From Holophagae bacterium (lineage in GTDB: Bacteria; Acidobacteriota; Holophagae; Acanthopleuribacterales; Acanthopleuribacteraceae), in the NCBI GenBank assembly GCA_030429565.1, contig JAUIFE010000031.1, positions 1 through 64,000 on the forward strand: DNA of 64,000 nt. Reading direction: 5' to 3'. Positions 24,838 through 33,016 of the stretch are shown here, piece after piece; within the stretch, counting starts at the first letter, position 1; each line of letters opens with the position of its first letter. Position numbers and translations under genes: made by a program. The notes beneath the pieces were generated by a model. It saw nothing but the letters and a program-made list of their open reading frames with translations. It did not search any database and was not told the origin of the DNA.

Positions 24838-26953
24838 TGGCGACCACGCTGGTGGCGATTTCTAAACCGGCGATGGTTAAGGGTTCATCGTCAAAAACAA
24901 CACGGTTGTCGGCGACTTTAAAAGGTGCACCTTTAAAGACGTCGATGGTGATTTCCTTGTGATCGACCTTCTGATCAGCCGCTGCGACAACCGTACCGAT
25001 GGGATGGGCGCCGCCATCGAGCAGTTCGTTTTTCTTGCCTTTTTCGGCGGTTAACAGCATGCCCTCGGAACGTTCACCTTGTAACTCGGCGGGTTTGAGG
25101 TTGGCCAAAACCAGTACTTTGCGGTCCTGAAGCTGATCGGCGGCATAGTGTTTCTTGAGGCCGGCGACGATTTGGCGTGGCTGATCCTCGCCGAGGTTCA
25201 CTTGCAGCAAAAAGTTGTGTTTGCTGCCGGGATGGTCGCTCACCTGGGTGATTTGACCCACAACCACTTTGAAAACGCCGAAGTTGACTTGCTCACCGCT
25301 GAACTTCTTGCGCCATTTCTCGGCGTCTTTGGGGTCCAGCTTTTGGTAAAGCATGGTGGGCGCGTTGATTTTATGACCGTCGAGACCGCTAAAGGCCGGC
25401 TCGTTTTGCCAGGTTGCGGGTTCCAGGTTGAGGACTTGGAACAAGCGCTCAGCCGTTTCCGGCATGTAAGGGAACAACGCGGTGGCGATGTGGCGCACCA
25501 AATACAGCAACAACGACACGGTCATGTGGGCGGCGTCGCGGTCTTCTTTGATGCGTTTGAAGGGTGCTTCCTCTTGGAAGAACTTGTTGCCGATGTCGCC
25601 GATGCGCAGCAAAAAGGTCAGCGCATCGCGCAGGCGTACCGCTTCCAGGGCTTCGGTTAACTGAGCCCACTCGGCGGTAATGGCGGCGACGAAGGCGTTG
25701 TGGCTGTCGTCCAAGGTGAAATCGCGGATTTCGCCGTCGAAGTTTTTGTAGGCGTAAGTAGTACTGCGGTGGATGAGGTTGCCGAGGTTGTCGATGAACT
25801 CTTTGTTGACGCGCTCATAAAACTCTTCCCAGTTGAACTTGGAATCGTTGTTTTCGGGACGGACGCGCAGCAGGTAAAAACGCCACAGATCGATGGGGAT
25901 GCCGGTGGTAACGACGTCGGTGCCGAACACGCCGATACCGCGCGACTTGGAAAACTTGGAATCTTCGTAATTGAGGTATTCGGTGCTGTTGATGTGGTGC
26001 AAAGTGGTCCAATTCTGACCGGTGCCCAGCAACGAGGCGGGGAAAATAACGGTGTGGAACGGGATGTTGTCCTTGGCCATGAACTGGTAGAGGTCGACGT
26101 TGTCGGGATTTAACCACCAGCTTTGCCAGTCTTCGAAATCCTTGGCGGTAATGGAGATGTAACCGATAGGCGCATCAAACCAAACGTAAAAAACCTTATC
26201 CTCATAGCCTGGCTTAGGCACGGGAATGCCCCATTTGAGGTCGCGCGTAATTGGGCGCGCCTGCAGGCCTTGGTCGAGCCAGGCGCGTGTGGTCTGAATG
26301 GCGTTGCGCGTCCAGTTGCCGGCTTTGGAGGCCGCTTCGAACCAGCTTTCGAGGCGTGGCTGCAGGGCGGCGAGGTCGAGGAACAAGTGGGCGGTGGGTT
26401 TGCGTTTGGGCGGTGTGCCACACAGTTTGCAGCGCGGTTTAATCAGTTTCTCGGGATCGAGTAATTTTCCGCAGCGGTCGCATTGGTCACCACGCGCGTC
26501 TTCGTACTCGCAGTAGGGGCAGGTGCCTTCGACAAAGCGGTCGGCCAAAAACATGTTGTCGACGTCGCAGAACACGCGTTCTTCCACCTTCTCTTCGATC
26601 AGGCCGGCTTCATCGAGTTTATTGAAAATGCCTTGCGCGATTTCGGTTTGTTTCTCGGTCGAGGTGCGGCCGAAAGTGTCGAAGCTGATGTTAAAGGTTT
26701 TGTAGATGTCGGTATGAATGGCGTGGTACTTGTCGCAAATTTGTCGCGGCGTGAGGCCTTCTTCGCGAGCGCGGTTCTCGGTGGCGGTACCGTACTCGTC
26801 GGTGCCGCATATATATAAGGTCTCGTAACCGCGTTGGCGGCAGAAACGCGCGTAGACGTCGGCCGACAGCACGCAGCCGATGATGTTGCCCAAGTGGGGT
26901 ACGTTGTTCACGTAAGGCAGTGCTGAAGTAATTAATTTGCGTTTTTGGCTCAT
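24821..26953 (-). CDS. metG: methionyl-tRNA synthetase
   Basis: A 710-residue class I aminoacyl-tRNA synthetase that charges tRNA-Met. The HIGH-like motif is PYVNNVPHLGN (residues 13-23). A double zinc knuckle follows (CPYCEYE, CDRCGK, CKLCGT), as in MetG1 enzymes. The KMSKS-type loop is KFSKSRG. The C-terminal region contains a tRNA-binding EMAPII/Trbp111-like OB fold (FGVFKVVVGQITQVSDHP, ANLKPAELQGERSEGMLL). After it comes an unusual tail of about 60 residues that I do not recognise. The start at 26953 has aagggg upstream; an in-frame start at 27004 would add 17 residues. It overlaps the TrmH-type gene downstream. Confidence 0.95.
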   Translation of the reverse strand: MSQKRKLITSALPYVNNVPHLGNIIGCVLSADVYARFCRQRGYETLYICGTDEYGTATENRAREEGLTPRQICDKYHAIHTDIYKTFNISFDTFGRTSTEKQTEIAQGIFNKLDEAGLIEEKVEERVFCDVDNMFLADRFVEGTCPYCEYEDARGDQCDRCGKLLDPEKLIKPRCKLCGTPPKRKPTAHLFLDLAALQPRLESWFEAASKAGNWTRNAIQTTRAWLDQGLQARPITRDLKWGIPVPKPGYEDKVFYVWFDAPIGYISITAKDFEDWQSWWLNPDNVDLYQFMAKDNIPFHTVIFPASLLGTGQNWTTLHHINSTEYLNYEDSKFSKSRGIGVFGTDVVTTGIPIDLWRFYLLRVRPENNDSKFNWEEFYERVNKEFIDNLGNLIHRSTTYAYKNFDGEIRDFTLDDSHNAFVAAITAEWAQLTEALEAVRLRDALTFLLRIGDIGNKFFQEEAPFKRIKEDRDAAHMTVSLLLYLVRHIATALFPYMPETAERLFQVLNLEPATWQNEPAFSGLDGHKINAPTMLYQKLDPKDAEKWRKKFSGEQVNFGVFKVVVGQITQVSDHPGSKHNFLLQVNLGEDQPRQIVAGLKKHYAADQLQDRKVLVLANLKPAELQGERSEGMLLTAEKGKKNELLDGGAHPIGTVVAAADQKVDHKEITIDVFKGAPFKVADNRVVFDDEPLTIAGLEIATSVVANGKVR

Positions 26954-27069
26954 CGAAAATACCCCTTGGCCCACGTGGGCGGATGCTTCAAAGTCGGCCC
27001 GCATTGTACCGCAATCGCAGCGGGAAACCCAGACTTGGGGTGCGGGGCGCGCAAATTAGCGCGGCCTGA

Positions 27070-27585
27070 TCAGGTTTTGGGTTTGGCGGTCAGGTGATGG
27101 TGACAGCAACCGTCCTCGGGATGCAGCCAATCGGTTTCACCGTCGGCGTAAAACTCTTTTTTCCAGATGGGCACGTCGCGTTTGATGCGGTCGATAAGGA
27201 ACCGCAAAGCGGCAAAGCCTTCGGGTCGGTGTGGCGCCGCGACGGTCAGAAAAATGGACGACGCGCCGACGGGCATGGTGCCGAAGCGGTGAACCACTTG
27301 GGCCAAACGCACATCGGAATATTGATCGTACATGGCGTCGATAACGCGGTCCATTTCCTTGAGCGCCATGGGTGCGTATGCCTCGTAGGCGAGTTGGACG
27401 ACGGGTCGGGCCAGATGATGGTTGCGCACGGTGCCGCTGAAGGTGAGCACGGCGCCGCAGGCGGGGTGGCCGCCGCGGTCAGCTAACCCGTGCTGGTCGA
27501 TGTCGGCGCGGGTAATGGCGACATACCGGGGGCGCGCTTCATCAAAAGGCGTGGTGATCTCGAGCAGGTCCTGGGTGGTGGTCAT
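27070..27585 (-). CDS. moaE: molybdopterin synthase catalytic subunit
   Basis: A 171-residue protein. MoaE, with the thiocarboxylated MoaD, puts two sulfurs into precursor Z (cPMP) to form molybdopterin. Key elements are GAVLTFSGTVRNHH, LAYEAYAPMALKEMD, VHRFGTMPVGASSIFLTVAAPHR and VPIWKKEFYADG with the active-site lysines. Length is slightly above the E. coli protein because of about 20 extra N-terminal residues. The ATG at 27585 follows ggaggg inside the end of moaD, a tight two-gene operon. No other molybdopterin gene or molybdoenzyme is in the window. Confidence 0.95.
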   Translation of the reverse strand: MTTTQDLLEITTPFDEARPRYVAITRADIDQHGLADRGGHPACGAVLTFSGTVRNHHLARPVVQLAYEAYAPMALKEMDRVIDAMYDQYSDVRLAQVVHRFGTMPVGASSIFLTVAAPHRPEGFAALRFLIDRIKRDVPIWKKEFYADGETDWLHPEDGCCHHHLTAKPKT

Positions 27586-27588
27586 GGG

Positions 27589-27852
27589 TTACCCTCCTGA
27601 AACCGGCGGAATGAGGGCGATTTCATCGCCGACGGCGAGCAGGCGATCCGCGTGGAGGAACTCCTGGTTGACGGCGACACGGGTATGATCGGCCAAACCC
27701 GCGACAGCGGGGAAGGCCTCAAAAAAGTGAGCCAATAAACGCGCTGCCGAAAGCGGTTGATCGCAGTTGAGTTGCCAGGTATCGTGGCCGACCGCATCGC
27801 GCAGAGCGGCGAAAACCAGAATCTCGTATTGAATAGGGTGGGGTAAAGACAA
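27589..27852 (-). CDS. moaD: molybdopterin synthase sulfur carrier subunit
   Basis: An 87-residue ubiquitin-fold sulfur carrier. It ends in the essential Gly-Gly (IPPVSGG), which is adenylated and thiocarboxylated by MoeB before sulfur transfer in MoaE. The pattern ILVFAALRDAVG at the start, VAVNQEFL and DEIALIPPV fits MoaD. I chose the TTG start at 27852: gaggag lies 6 bases upstream and the resulting length matches the family. An ATG at 27882 is also in frame. The stop is 3 bases before moaE. Confidence 0.88.
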   Translation of the reverse strand: MSLPHPIQYEILVFAALRDAVGHDTWQLNCDQPLSAARLLAHFFEAFPAVAGLADHTRVAVNQEFLHADRLLAVGDEIALIPPVSGG

Positions 27853-28248
27853 AGGGGACTCCTCAGCCAAAAGTGGCGTCATTGTACCTTGAGCGGGGGA
27901 GAAACGGCACGCTCGGATCGCGGGCAAGCGTTGGTTGGGTAAATCCTCACGCTAACCTCATCCGGCCACAGCGGGTTGCGTGTGCGGGTGTGCGCTAAGG
28001 CGCTCAAGAGGCGTGCTTTCCCGAAAAAAAGGGCGAAACTTTTTTAAGAAATGCTCATGGTTTTTCAGCAGCGTGCCTTGGAAAGAAGGAAGGGTCACGT
28101 TATAATGCCGCTAATTTGGTGAGGGTAGAGGTATGTCGAGCATTGAGGCTCACCCCATATCTTGAGTGATTGATTGACTAAAACACAATGACTGGTAGTG
28201 GGCGTTTGGTCAAAGGCCCTTTTTGAACATCAGTCGAGGCCGAATCTC
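27853..28248. other. intergenic region with YfcC promoter
   Basis: About 400 bases between divergent moaD and the YfcC transporter gene. It holds the promoter described at 28078-28106 and a leader of roughly 140 bases before the transporter start. I see no riboswitch fold and no gene. Confidence 0.6.
28078..28106 (+). promoter_or_regulatory. sigma70-type promoter for YfcC transporter
   Basis: TTGGAA (28078-28083) and a perfect TATAAT (28101-28106) are separated by exactly 17 bases. The transporter ATG lies about 140 bases downstream. This is the strongest promoter-like sequence I found in the window. Confidence 0.75.
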
Positions 28249-29691
28249 ATGTTTGACCTGCTGAAAAAGCTCCCCGTCCCCCACGTTTTCGCCCTAATCC
28301 TCGGCGTGATTATGGTTTGCTCGGTGCTGACCTACTTGCTGCCTTCGGGCCAATATGAACGCAAAGAAGTCGAGATCGAAGGTTCAACGCGTACGGTGGT
28401 TGTACCCGGTACTTACAAACCGATTGAGAAGTTTGTCAGTACGGAAGGCTTATTCCTCGATGTGCCGCCGGAGAAAGACACGCAAGCGGTGCCGACATCG
28501 TTTCACGGTTTCCTGTCGGCGGTTCCGCGCGGCATGGAAAAGGCCGCCGATATCATCTTTTTCATTTTCGTGATCGGCGGCGTTTTTGGCATTTTGAGCA
28601 AGACGGGTGTGATTAACGCTTCGATCCAGCGCATTGTCGCCATGATGGGCACGGCACCGTGGGCGTTGACGATTGTGGTGATGCTGCTTTTTTCGCTGGG
28701 CGGTTCAACCTTGGGGATGGGCGAGGAGTTCATCCCGTTGGTGCCGATTTTCGTCATCGTGGCCACGAAGATGGGCTACGACCGCATTTACGGCATGGCG
28801 ATGGTCATTTTGGCGGCGCAAGTGGGTTTCGCGGCGGCAACGACCAACCCGTTTACGGTCGTGATCGCGCAAGGTATTGCCGAGGTGCCGATTTACAGCG
28901 GCATGGTTTTCCGGCTGATTTTTTACAGCGTGATCTTAATTCTCACTTTGATGTACTTGGTTTATTACGGTGAACGCGTGCGCCGCGACCCGAGCTTTTC
29001 GTTGGTCGCCGACATTCCGGGCCAAGCACTTGAAGGTGAAAAAGTCGCCTTCAATGAACGCCACGCCGCCATTTTGGTGGTGAGCACGCTCATTTTCGGC
29101 GGCGTTTTGTTTGGCGTCATCAAGAAACATTGGTGGATGGCGGAAATGGGCGGCGGCTTCATTTTAATGGGCCTGCTGGCGGCGGCGATTGCCGGTCTGC
29201 GCGTGAACGAAGCGGCGGCGGCCTTTGTAAAGGGCATGGAAGAAATGGTGGTCGCGGCACTGGTTGTCGGCTTCGCGCGCGGCATCGAAGTGGTGCTGAG
29301 CAGCGCCATGGTCCTTGACACAATTGTTTATCACAGCGCATCGCTGTTGGAGAGCATGCACCAAATGGTGGCCGTTCAGGGCATGCTGGTCTTTCAGACG
29401 GTGCTGAACTTCTTAATCCCATCCGGGTCCGGTCAGGCGGCGGTCACGATGCCGCTGATGGCACCTCTGGCCGATGTGCTCGGAATCACCCGTCAAACCG
29501 CCGTTTTCGCGTTTCAGTGTGGCGACGGTTTCTCCAACTTAATCATTCCAACCTCGGGGATTTTGATGTCCATGCTGAGCTTGGCGTCCATTCCCTACGA
29601 TCGCTGGCTGCGGTTTATGCTCCCGTTGTTTGCCATGTTTATGGTCACATCCGGGATCTTTTTAGCCATTGCAGTCATGATTCAACTCTAA
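28249..29691 (+). CDS. YfcC/DcuC-family inner membrane transporter
   Basis: A 480-residue polytopic membrane protein with about 12 hydrophobic helices. The motifs TYLLPSGQYER at the N-terminus, FIFVIGGVFGILSKTGVI, LFSLGGSTLGMGEE, GFAAATTNPFTVVIAQG and FLIPSGSGQAAVTMPLMAPL are those of the YfcC family (related to C4-dicarboxylate carriers and basic amino acid antiporters). The substrate is unknown; family members are annotated as putative C4-dicarboxylate or amino acid/peptide transporters. The ATG at 28249 follows gagg. It has its own strong promoter and a weak hairpin with T-runs after the stop (about 29704-29740), so it is monocistronic. Confidence 0.85.
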   Translation: MFDLLKKLPVPHVFALILGVIMVCSVLTYLLPSGQYERKEVEIEGSTRTVVVPGTYKPIEKFVSTEGLFLDVPPEKDTQAVPTSFHGFLSAVPRGMEKAADIIFFIFVIGGVFGILSKTGVINASIQRIVAMMGTAPWALTIVVMLLFSLGGSTLGMGEEFIPLVPIFVIVATKMGYDRIYGMAMVILAAQVGFAAATTNPFTVVIAQGIAEVPIYSGMVFRLIFYSVILILTLMYLVYYGERVRRDPSFSLVADIPGQALEGEKVAFNERHAAILVVSTLIFGGVLFGVIKKHWWMAEMGGGFILMGLLAAAIAGLRVNEAAAAFVKGMEEMVVAALVVGFARGIEVVLSSAMVLDTIVYHSASLLESMHQMVAVQGMLVFQTVLNFLIPSGSGQAAVTMPLMAPLADVLGITRQTAVFAFQCGDGFSNLIIPTSGILMSMLSLASIPYDRWLRFMLPLFAMFMVTSGIFLAIAVMIQL

Positions 29692-30244
29692 ATGGGGTTA
29701 GAATAAAGCCGTCTTGACAGCTTTTTTCTGAGTCTTTTTTTCTTGATTGTCTATCGATTTACTTCATCGATCATTGATTGACTTTCTGATCAAAACGTTC
29801 CACGCCGTTCGTGCGGCGATCTTTCTTGCATTGATTTTTTTGCTGGATCAGATTCGGAACTTCAATCCGCCGTTGCGTAGGGTTGAAGCATCATTTGATT
29901 AACCGAACTAAGGTAAACATGTCCATGGAGGATGAAAGTGGTTAGCTTGCGGAGGAGACGTCGAATCCAAGCGGTGAAACGCGCTGAACAGTCGAACCAA
30001 AAGGTGAATAAAGTACCGGTTCAATCGGAAAGCGCAGTTGGAAACAACGTCAACCATGCCGCGACAAGCAAGAATCGCGAGGCCGTCAAGGCTGCTGATT
30101 CCTAGCTTGTTGTTTGAAATCAAGTGTTTGTGTTGTTAGACCCAAAATGAGTGAACCACGACGGTGTGGGCGTGCCACAATGAGTGAAACGTCTCGCCCG
30201 ATGAGCTTGTTTTAGGGTGAAACGCCGGCCTGAGCGGGCTCGGC
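29692..30244. other. intergenic region between YfcC and SURF1 genes
   Basis: About 550 AT-richer bases. It holds a weak terminator-like stretch (aaagc...gcttttttc near 29705-29727, then another T-run), a possible small basic open frame at 29938-30105, and a repeated aatgagtgaa at about 30141 and 30177. Confidence 0.5.
29938..30105 (+). CDS. possible 55-residue basic small protein
   Basis: A GTG frame of 55 codons with ggagg (29927-29931) at ideal distance; an ATG at 29932 is also in frame but too close to that site. The N-terminus is very basic (SLRRRRRIQAVKR) and the rest is polar, rich in Asn, Ala and Lys. I recognise no family. The good ribosome-binding site is the main support. Confidence 0.4.
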   Translation: MVSLRRRRRIQAVKRAEQSNQKVNKVPVQSESAVGNNVNHAATSKNREAVKAADS

Positions 30245-31066
30245 ATGATGCGAAAGAACGATTTAATAACCGCTGACGAGGTTGCGCCCCCTGTGATCGC
30301 CTTTTTTCGAAACCGCGTCTTCCAATTTTCATTGGAAACGACCCTGCTGGTCGGGGTCGCCGCTGTGCTGTGTTACAGCATGGGTTACTGGCAATGGACC
30401 CGGTTTCATGAAAAAAATGCTTATTTTGCGACCTTGGAACAACAAAGCGAGCGGGGTTCGGCCCCGCTCGATCCCACCCTGGCGGATTTCGGGGGTTTGG
30501 TTCACGGTCAGGTGACCGTGAGCGGGACCTTCGACCACGAGCGTGAAGTGTTTTTGATCAACCGTTCGAACAACGATCAACCGGGCGTCAAAGTGGTGAC
30601 GCCGCTGCGGTTGCGCGATGGTTCGGCGGCCGTCTTGGTGGATCGGGGCTTTTTGCCGTTCGACTGGACTATGGACGAAAGCAAAAAAACGCTGTACCAA
30701 CCGCAAGGGGAGCAGCATTTGACAACGCGCTTGCGGCCGTCTCAGGCCAAAGCCTTTTTCTTGACGCCGGAAACGCGTGACCCGGAGGCGGGAACGTGGA
30801 AAAGGCGTTGGTTGCGCTTGGAAGTCGATAAGATGGCCAAGCAGTTGCCATACAAGGTGTTACCGGTTTTTCTGGAGCAGGAGGAAGCACTGGAGGGTTG
30901 GCAATATCCACTGCCGATCAGCCACAAGGTGCTGCCCGCATCGCGCCATTTAAACTACACGATCCAGTGGATTAGCTTCGGAACGTTCGGGATCTTTCTC
31001 GGGGCTTTGATTCAGTTTCGCCGCAAGCCGGCAGTGATCCAATCTTCTCAAATTCCGGTTTCTTGA
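30245..31066 (+). CDS. SURF1 family protein (cytochrome oxidase assembly)
   Basis: A 273-residue inner membrane protein of the SURF1/Shy1 family, which helps insert heme a into cytochrome oxidase subunit I. It has the typical layout: an N-terminal transmembrane helix ending in GYWQWTRFHEK, a periplasmic domain (GTFDHEREVFLINR, GVKVVTPLRL, LVDRGFLP) and a C-terminal helix preceded by HLNYTIQWISFG. That last element is the SURF1 signature. It leads the oxidase cluster on the same strand, 197 bases before the SCO1 gene, which has its own promoter. Confidence 0.92.
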   Translation: MMRKNDLITADEVAPPVIAFFRNRVFQFSLETTLLVGVAAVLCYSMGYWQWTRFHEKNAYFATLEQQSERGSAPLDPTLADFGGLVHGQVTVSGTFDHEREVFLINRSNNDQPGVKVVTPLRLRDGSAAVLVDRGFLPFDWTMDESKKTLYQPQGEQHLTTRLRPSQAKAFFLTPETRDPEAGTWKRRWLRLEVDKMAKQLPYKVLPVFLEQEEALEGWQYPLPISHKVLPASRHLNYTIQWISFGTFGIFLGALIQFRRKPAVIQSSQIPVS

Positions 31067-31132
31067 GTTTAAAACTCACGAATCAATAGATTTAAGTGGT
31101 GAATGGCGGTGTTTGCCGACCAAAGAATATCC

Positions 31133-31161
31133 TTGAAAGGGATGCCACTTTCACATAAAAT
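31133..31161 (+). promoter_or_regulatory. promoter for sco-cox operon
   Basis: TTGAAA (31133-31138) and TAAAAT (31156-31161) are separated by exactly 17 bases, about 100 bases upstream of the SCO1 start. It fits a sigma70-type promoter that drives the sco-coxBAC gene run. Confidence 0.7.
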
Positions 31162-31263
31162 GTGTGCCCGGTTGGTAGGACAAAGAAACCTTACATTTTT
31201 CACGGTTTTGTCGCTTGAAGAAGCCGCTGGAATGAGTCGCGTCCCCACAGGAAGTTCGAATTA

Positions 31264-32070
31264 ATGCGCCTTTATGTTTTGCTTGTGTGCTGGAGTTTCG
31301 GCGGTTTGATGCCGTTATTTGCCCAACTCGATACCAAGCCGCTCATCAGTGATGTCGGTGTGGACGAGAAGCTGGGTCAGCATATCAACTTGGCTCAAAC
31401 GTTTACCGACCGTCACGGGAACCCGGTAAAACTCAGCGAGATTTTTGCTGACGGGAAACCCGTGATCATTGCTCCGGTCTATTATTCCTGTCCGCAATTG
31501 TGCACGTTGGTGTTGAACGGCGTGCGCGACTTGATCAACGAGATGGAGCTCACCTTGGGTGAGGACTACCGCGTGGTCAACATTTGCATTGACCCGGAGA
31601 ACACCCCACAGATGGCCGCGGATAAGGCCGCCAATTATTTCGCCACGCTCGCGCGTCCCGAGCCGGCTGAGAAAAACTGGTTTTACCTCACAGGGAAAAG
31701 CCAGGTTGTCGAAAACGCCATGGATCAAATTGGCTTTCGATACAAAAAAGTGGACGAACAATACAGTCACACGAGTGTCATCGTTTTGGTCAGCCCTGAA
31801 GGGGTGATTACCCGATACGTATACGGTGTGTCTTATCCAGCCAAAGACGTGCGACTCGGGCTCGTAGAAGCCGCCGACGGAAAGGTCGGTCGTACGTTGG
31901 ATAAGGTTCTGATTTATTGTTTCAAATACGATCCACTGGCGGGCAAGTACGTCAAAGACGCGATGAACCTCATGCGCTTAGGCGGGGGTTTGTCGTTATT
32001 GCTCATGGTTGTGATCGGGTTTTTCCTTTGGAGAAGTGAGCTTTTAAACAAAACGGAGGCAGGCACGTGA
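31264..32070 (+). CDS. SCO1/SenC family copper chaperone
   Basis: A 268-residue protein with a signal peptide (cleavage near LFAQ) and a C-terminal transmembrane helix followed by a short basic tail. The thioredoxin-fold domain carries YYSCPQLCTLVLNG with the CxxxC copper/thiol motif and the third copper ligand His in YSHTSVIVL. SCO proteins deliver copper to, or reduce the cysteines of, the CuA site in oxidase subunit II. The stop overlaps the coxB start by 3 bases, so synthesis is coupled to its client. A second SCO1-family gene at 49220-49954 is broken, so this is the only intact copy here. Confidence 0.94.
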   Translation: MRLYVLLVCWSFGGLMPLFAQLDTKPLISDVGVDEKLGQHINLAQTFTDRHGNPVKLSEIFADGKPVIIAPVYYSCPQLCTLVLNGVRDLINEMELTLGEDYRVVNICIDPENTPQMAADKAANYFATLARPEPAEKNWFYLTGKSQVVENAMDQIGFRYKKVDEQYSHTSVIVLVSPEGVITRYVYGVSYPAKDVRLGLVEAADGKVGRTLDKVLIYCFKYDPLAGKYVKDAMNLMRLGGGLSLLLMVVIGFFLWRSELLNKTEAGT

Positions 32071-33002
32071 TTTCAGATGCTACCGAAGTTGCCGCACGCG
32101 TTGATATGGTCCAGATCTTCATCTTTGGAATGATGGCGTTCTGGTTCATTGCTTGTAACGCGGTGTTGGTTTATTTCATGCTGCGGTACCGGCGCAAGGG
32201 GCCGGATGACAAGGTTGCCAATATTAAAGGGAACCACACTTTGGAGATCGTTTGGACCGTGATCCCTTGTATTTTGGTCCTTATCATTTTTTACTACGGT
32301 GTCGTTGTCTGGAAAGACTTGCGGGTTCCGCCGAAAGACGAGCCGGTGTATGAAATCGGCGTGACCGGTCAGAAATGGTCTTGGAGTTTCAAATACCCCA
32401 ATGGTGCGACTACCGGTAACGAACTGATTGTTCCACAAGGGACAAACATCAAGCTGAACATGATCTCATCCGACGTGATTCACAGCTTTTTTATTCCCGA
32501 GTTTCGCGTCAAAGAAGACGTGATTCCCTCGATGTACACCTACCTTTGGTTTAACGCCAAACACGCGGGCGAGTACAACATCTTCTGTACCGAATACTGC
32601 GGTAAAGACCACTCGCACATGTTGGGTAAGGTGCGCGTTCTCGACGCCGACAACTGGGAGAACTGGGAAAAAACCGGTTTGATGTTGGGTGAAGAGAGAC
32701 TGACGCCGCTTGAAAACGGCGAGAAGTTGTTTGCGGATCGCGGCTGTAAAGGTTGTCACTCGGTTGACGGCGCCAAGTTGGTCGGTCCGACCATGTTGGA
32801 TGCGTTCGGTCGTTCCGCGACTTTTGCTTCCGGCGAAGCTTACACGGTTGACGATAACTACATCGCCAACTCGATCAAATACCCCAACAACCAAATTGTT
32901 GCCGGGTATCCCGCGAACCAGATGCCTTCGTTTGACGGTCAGTTATCGGACAGTGAAATCTCCGATATCATCACCTACATCAAAACGATTAAGTCGGAAT
33001 AA
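32067..33002 (+). CDS. coxB: cytochrome c oxidase subunit II with fused cytochrome c (caa3 type)
   Basis: A 311-residue protein. Two N-terminal transmembrane helices are followed by a periplasmic cupredoxin domain with the CuA ligands, CTEYCGKDHSHM. Then comes a C-terminal c-type cytochrome with a CxxCH heme site, CKGCHSVDG, and a distal Met in NQMPSF. The fused cytochrome marks a caa3-type oxidase that can accept electrons directly from soluble or membrane cytochrome c. It starts at GTG 32067, overlapping the SCO1 stop, with ggagg upstream. Confidence 0.96.
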   Translation: MISDATEVAARVDMVQIFIFGMMAFWFIACNAVLVYFMLRYRRKGPDDKVANIKGNHTLEIVWTVIPCILVLIIFYYGVVVWKDLRVPPKDEPVYEIGVTGQKWSWSFKYPNGATTGNELIVPQGTNIKLNMISSDVIHSFFIPEFRVKEDVIPSMYTYLWFNAKHAGEYNIFCTEYCGKDHSHMLGKVRVLDADNWENWEKTGLMLGEERLTPLENGEKLFADRGCKGCHSVDGAKLVGPTMLDAFGRSATFASGEAYTVDDNYIANSIKYPNNQIVAGYPANQMPSFDGQLSDSEISDIITYIKTIKSE

Positions 33003-33016
33003 GGGAGGCGCTTGAT

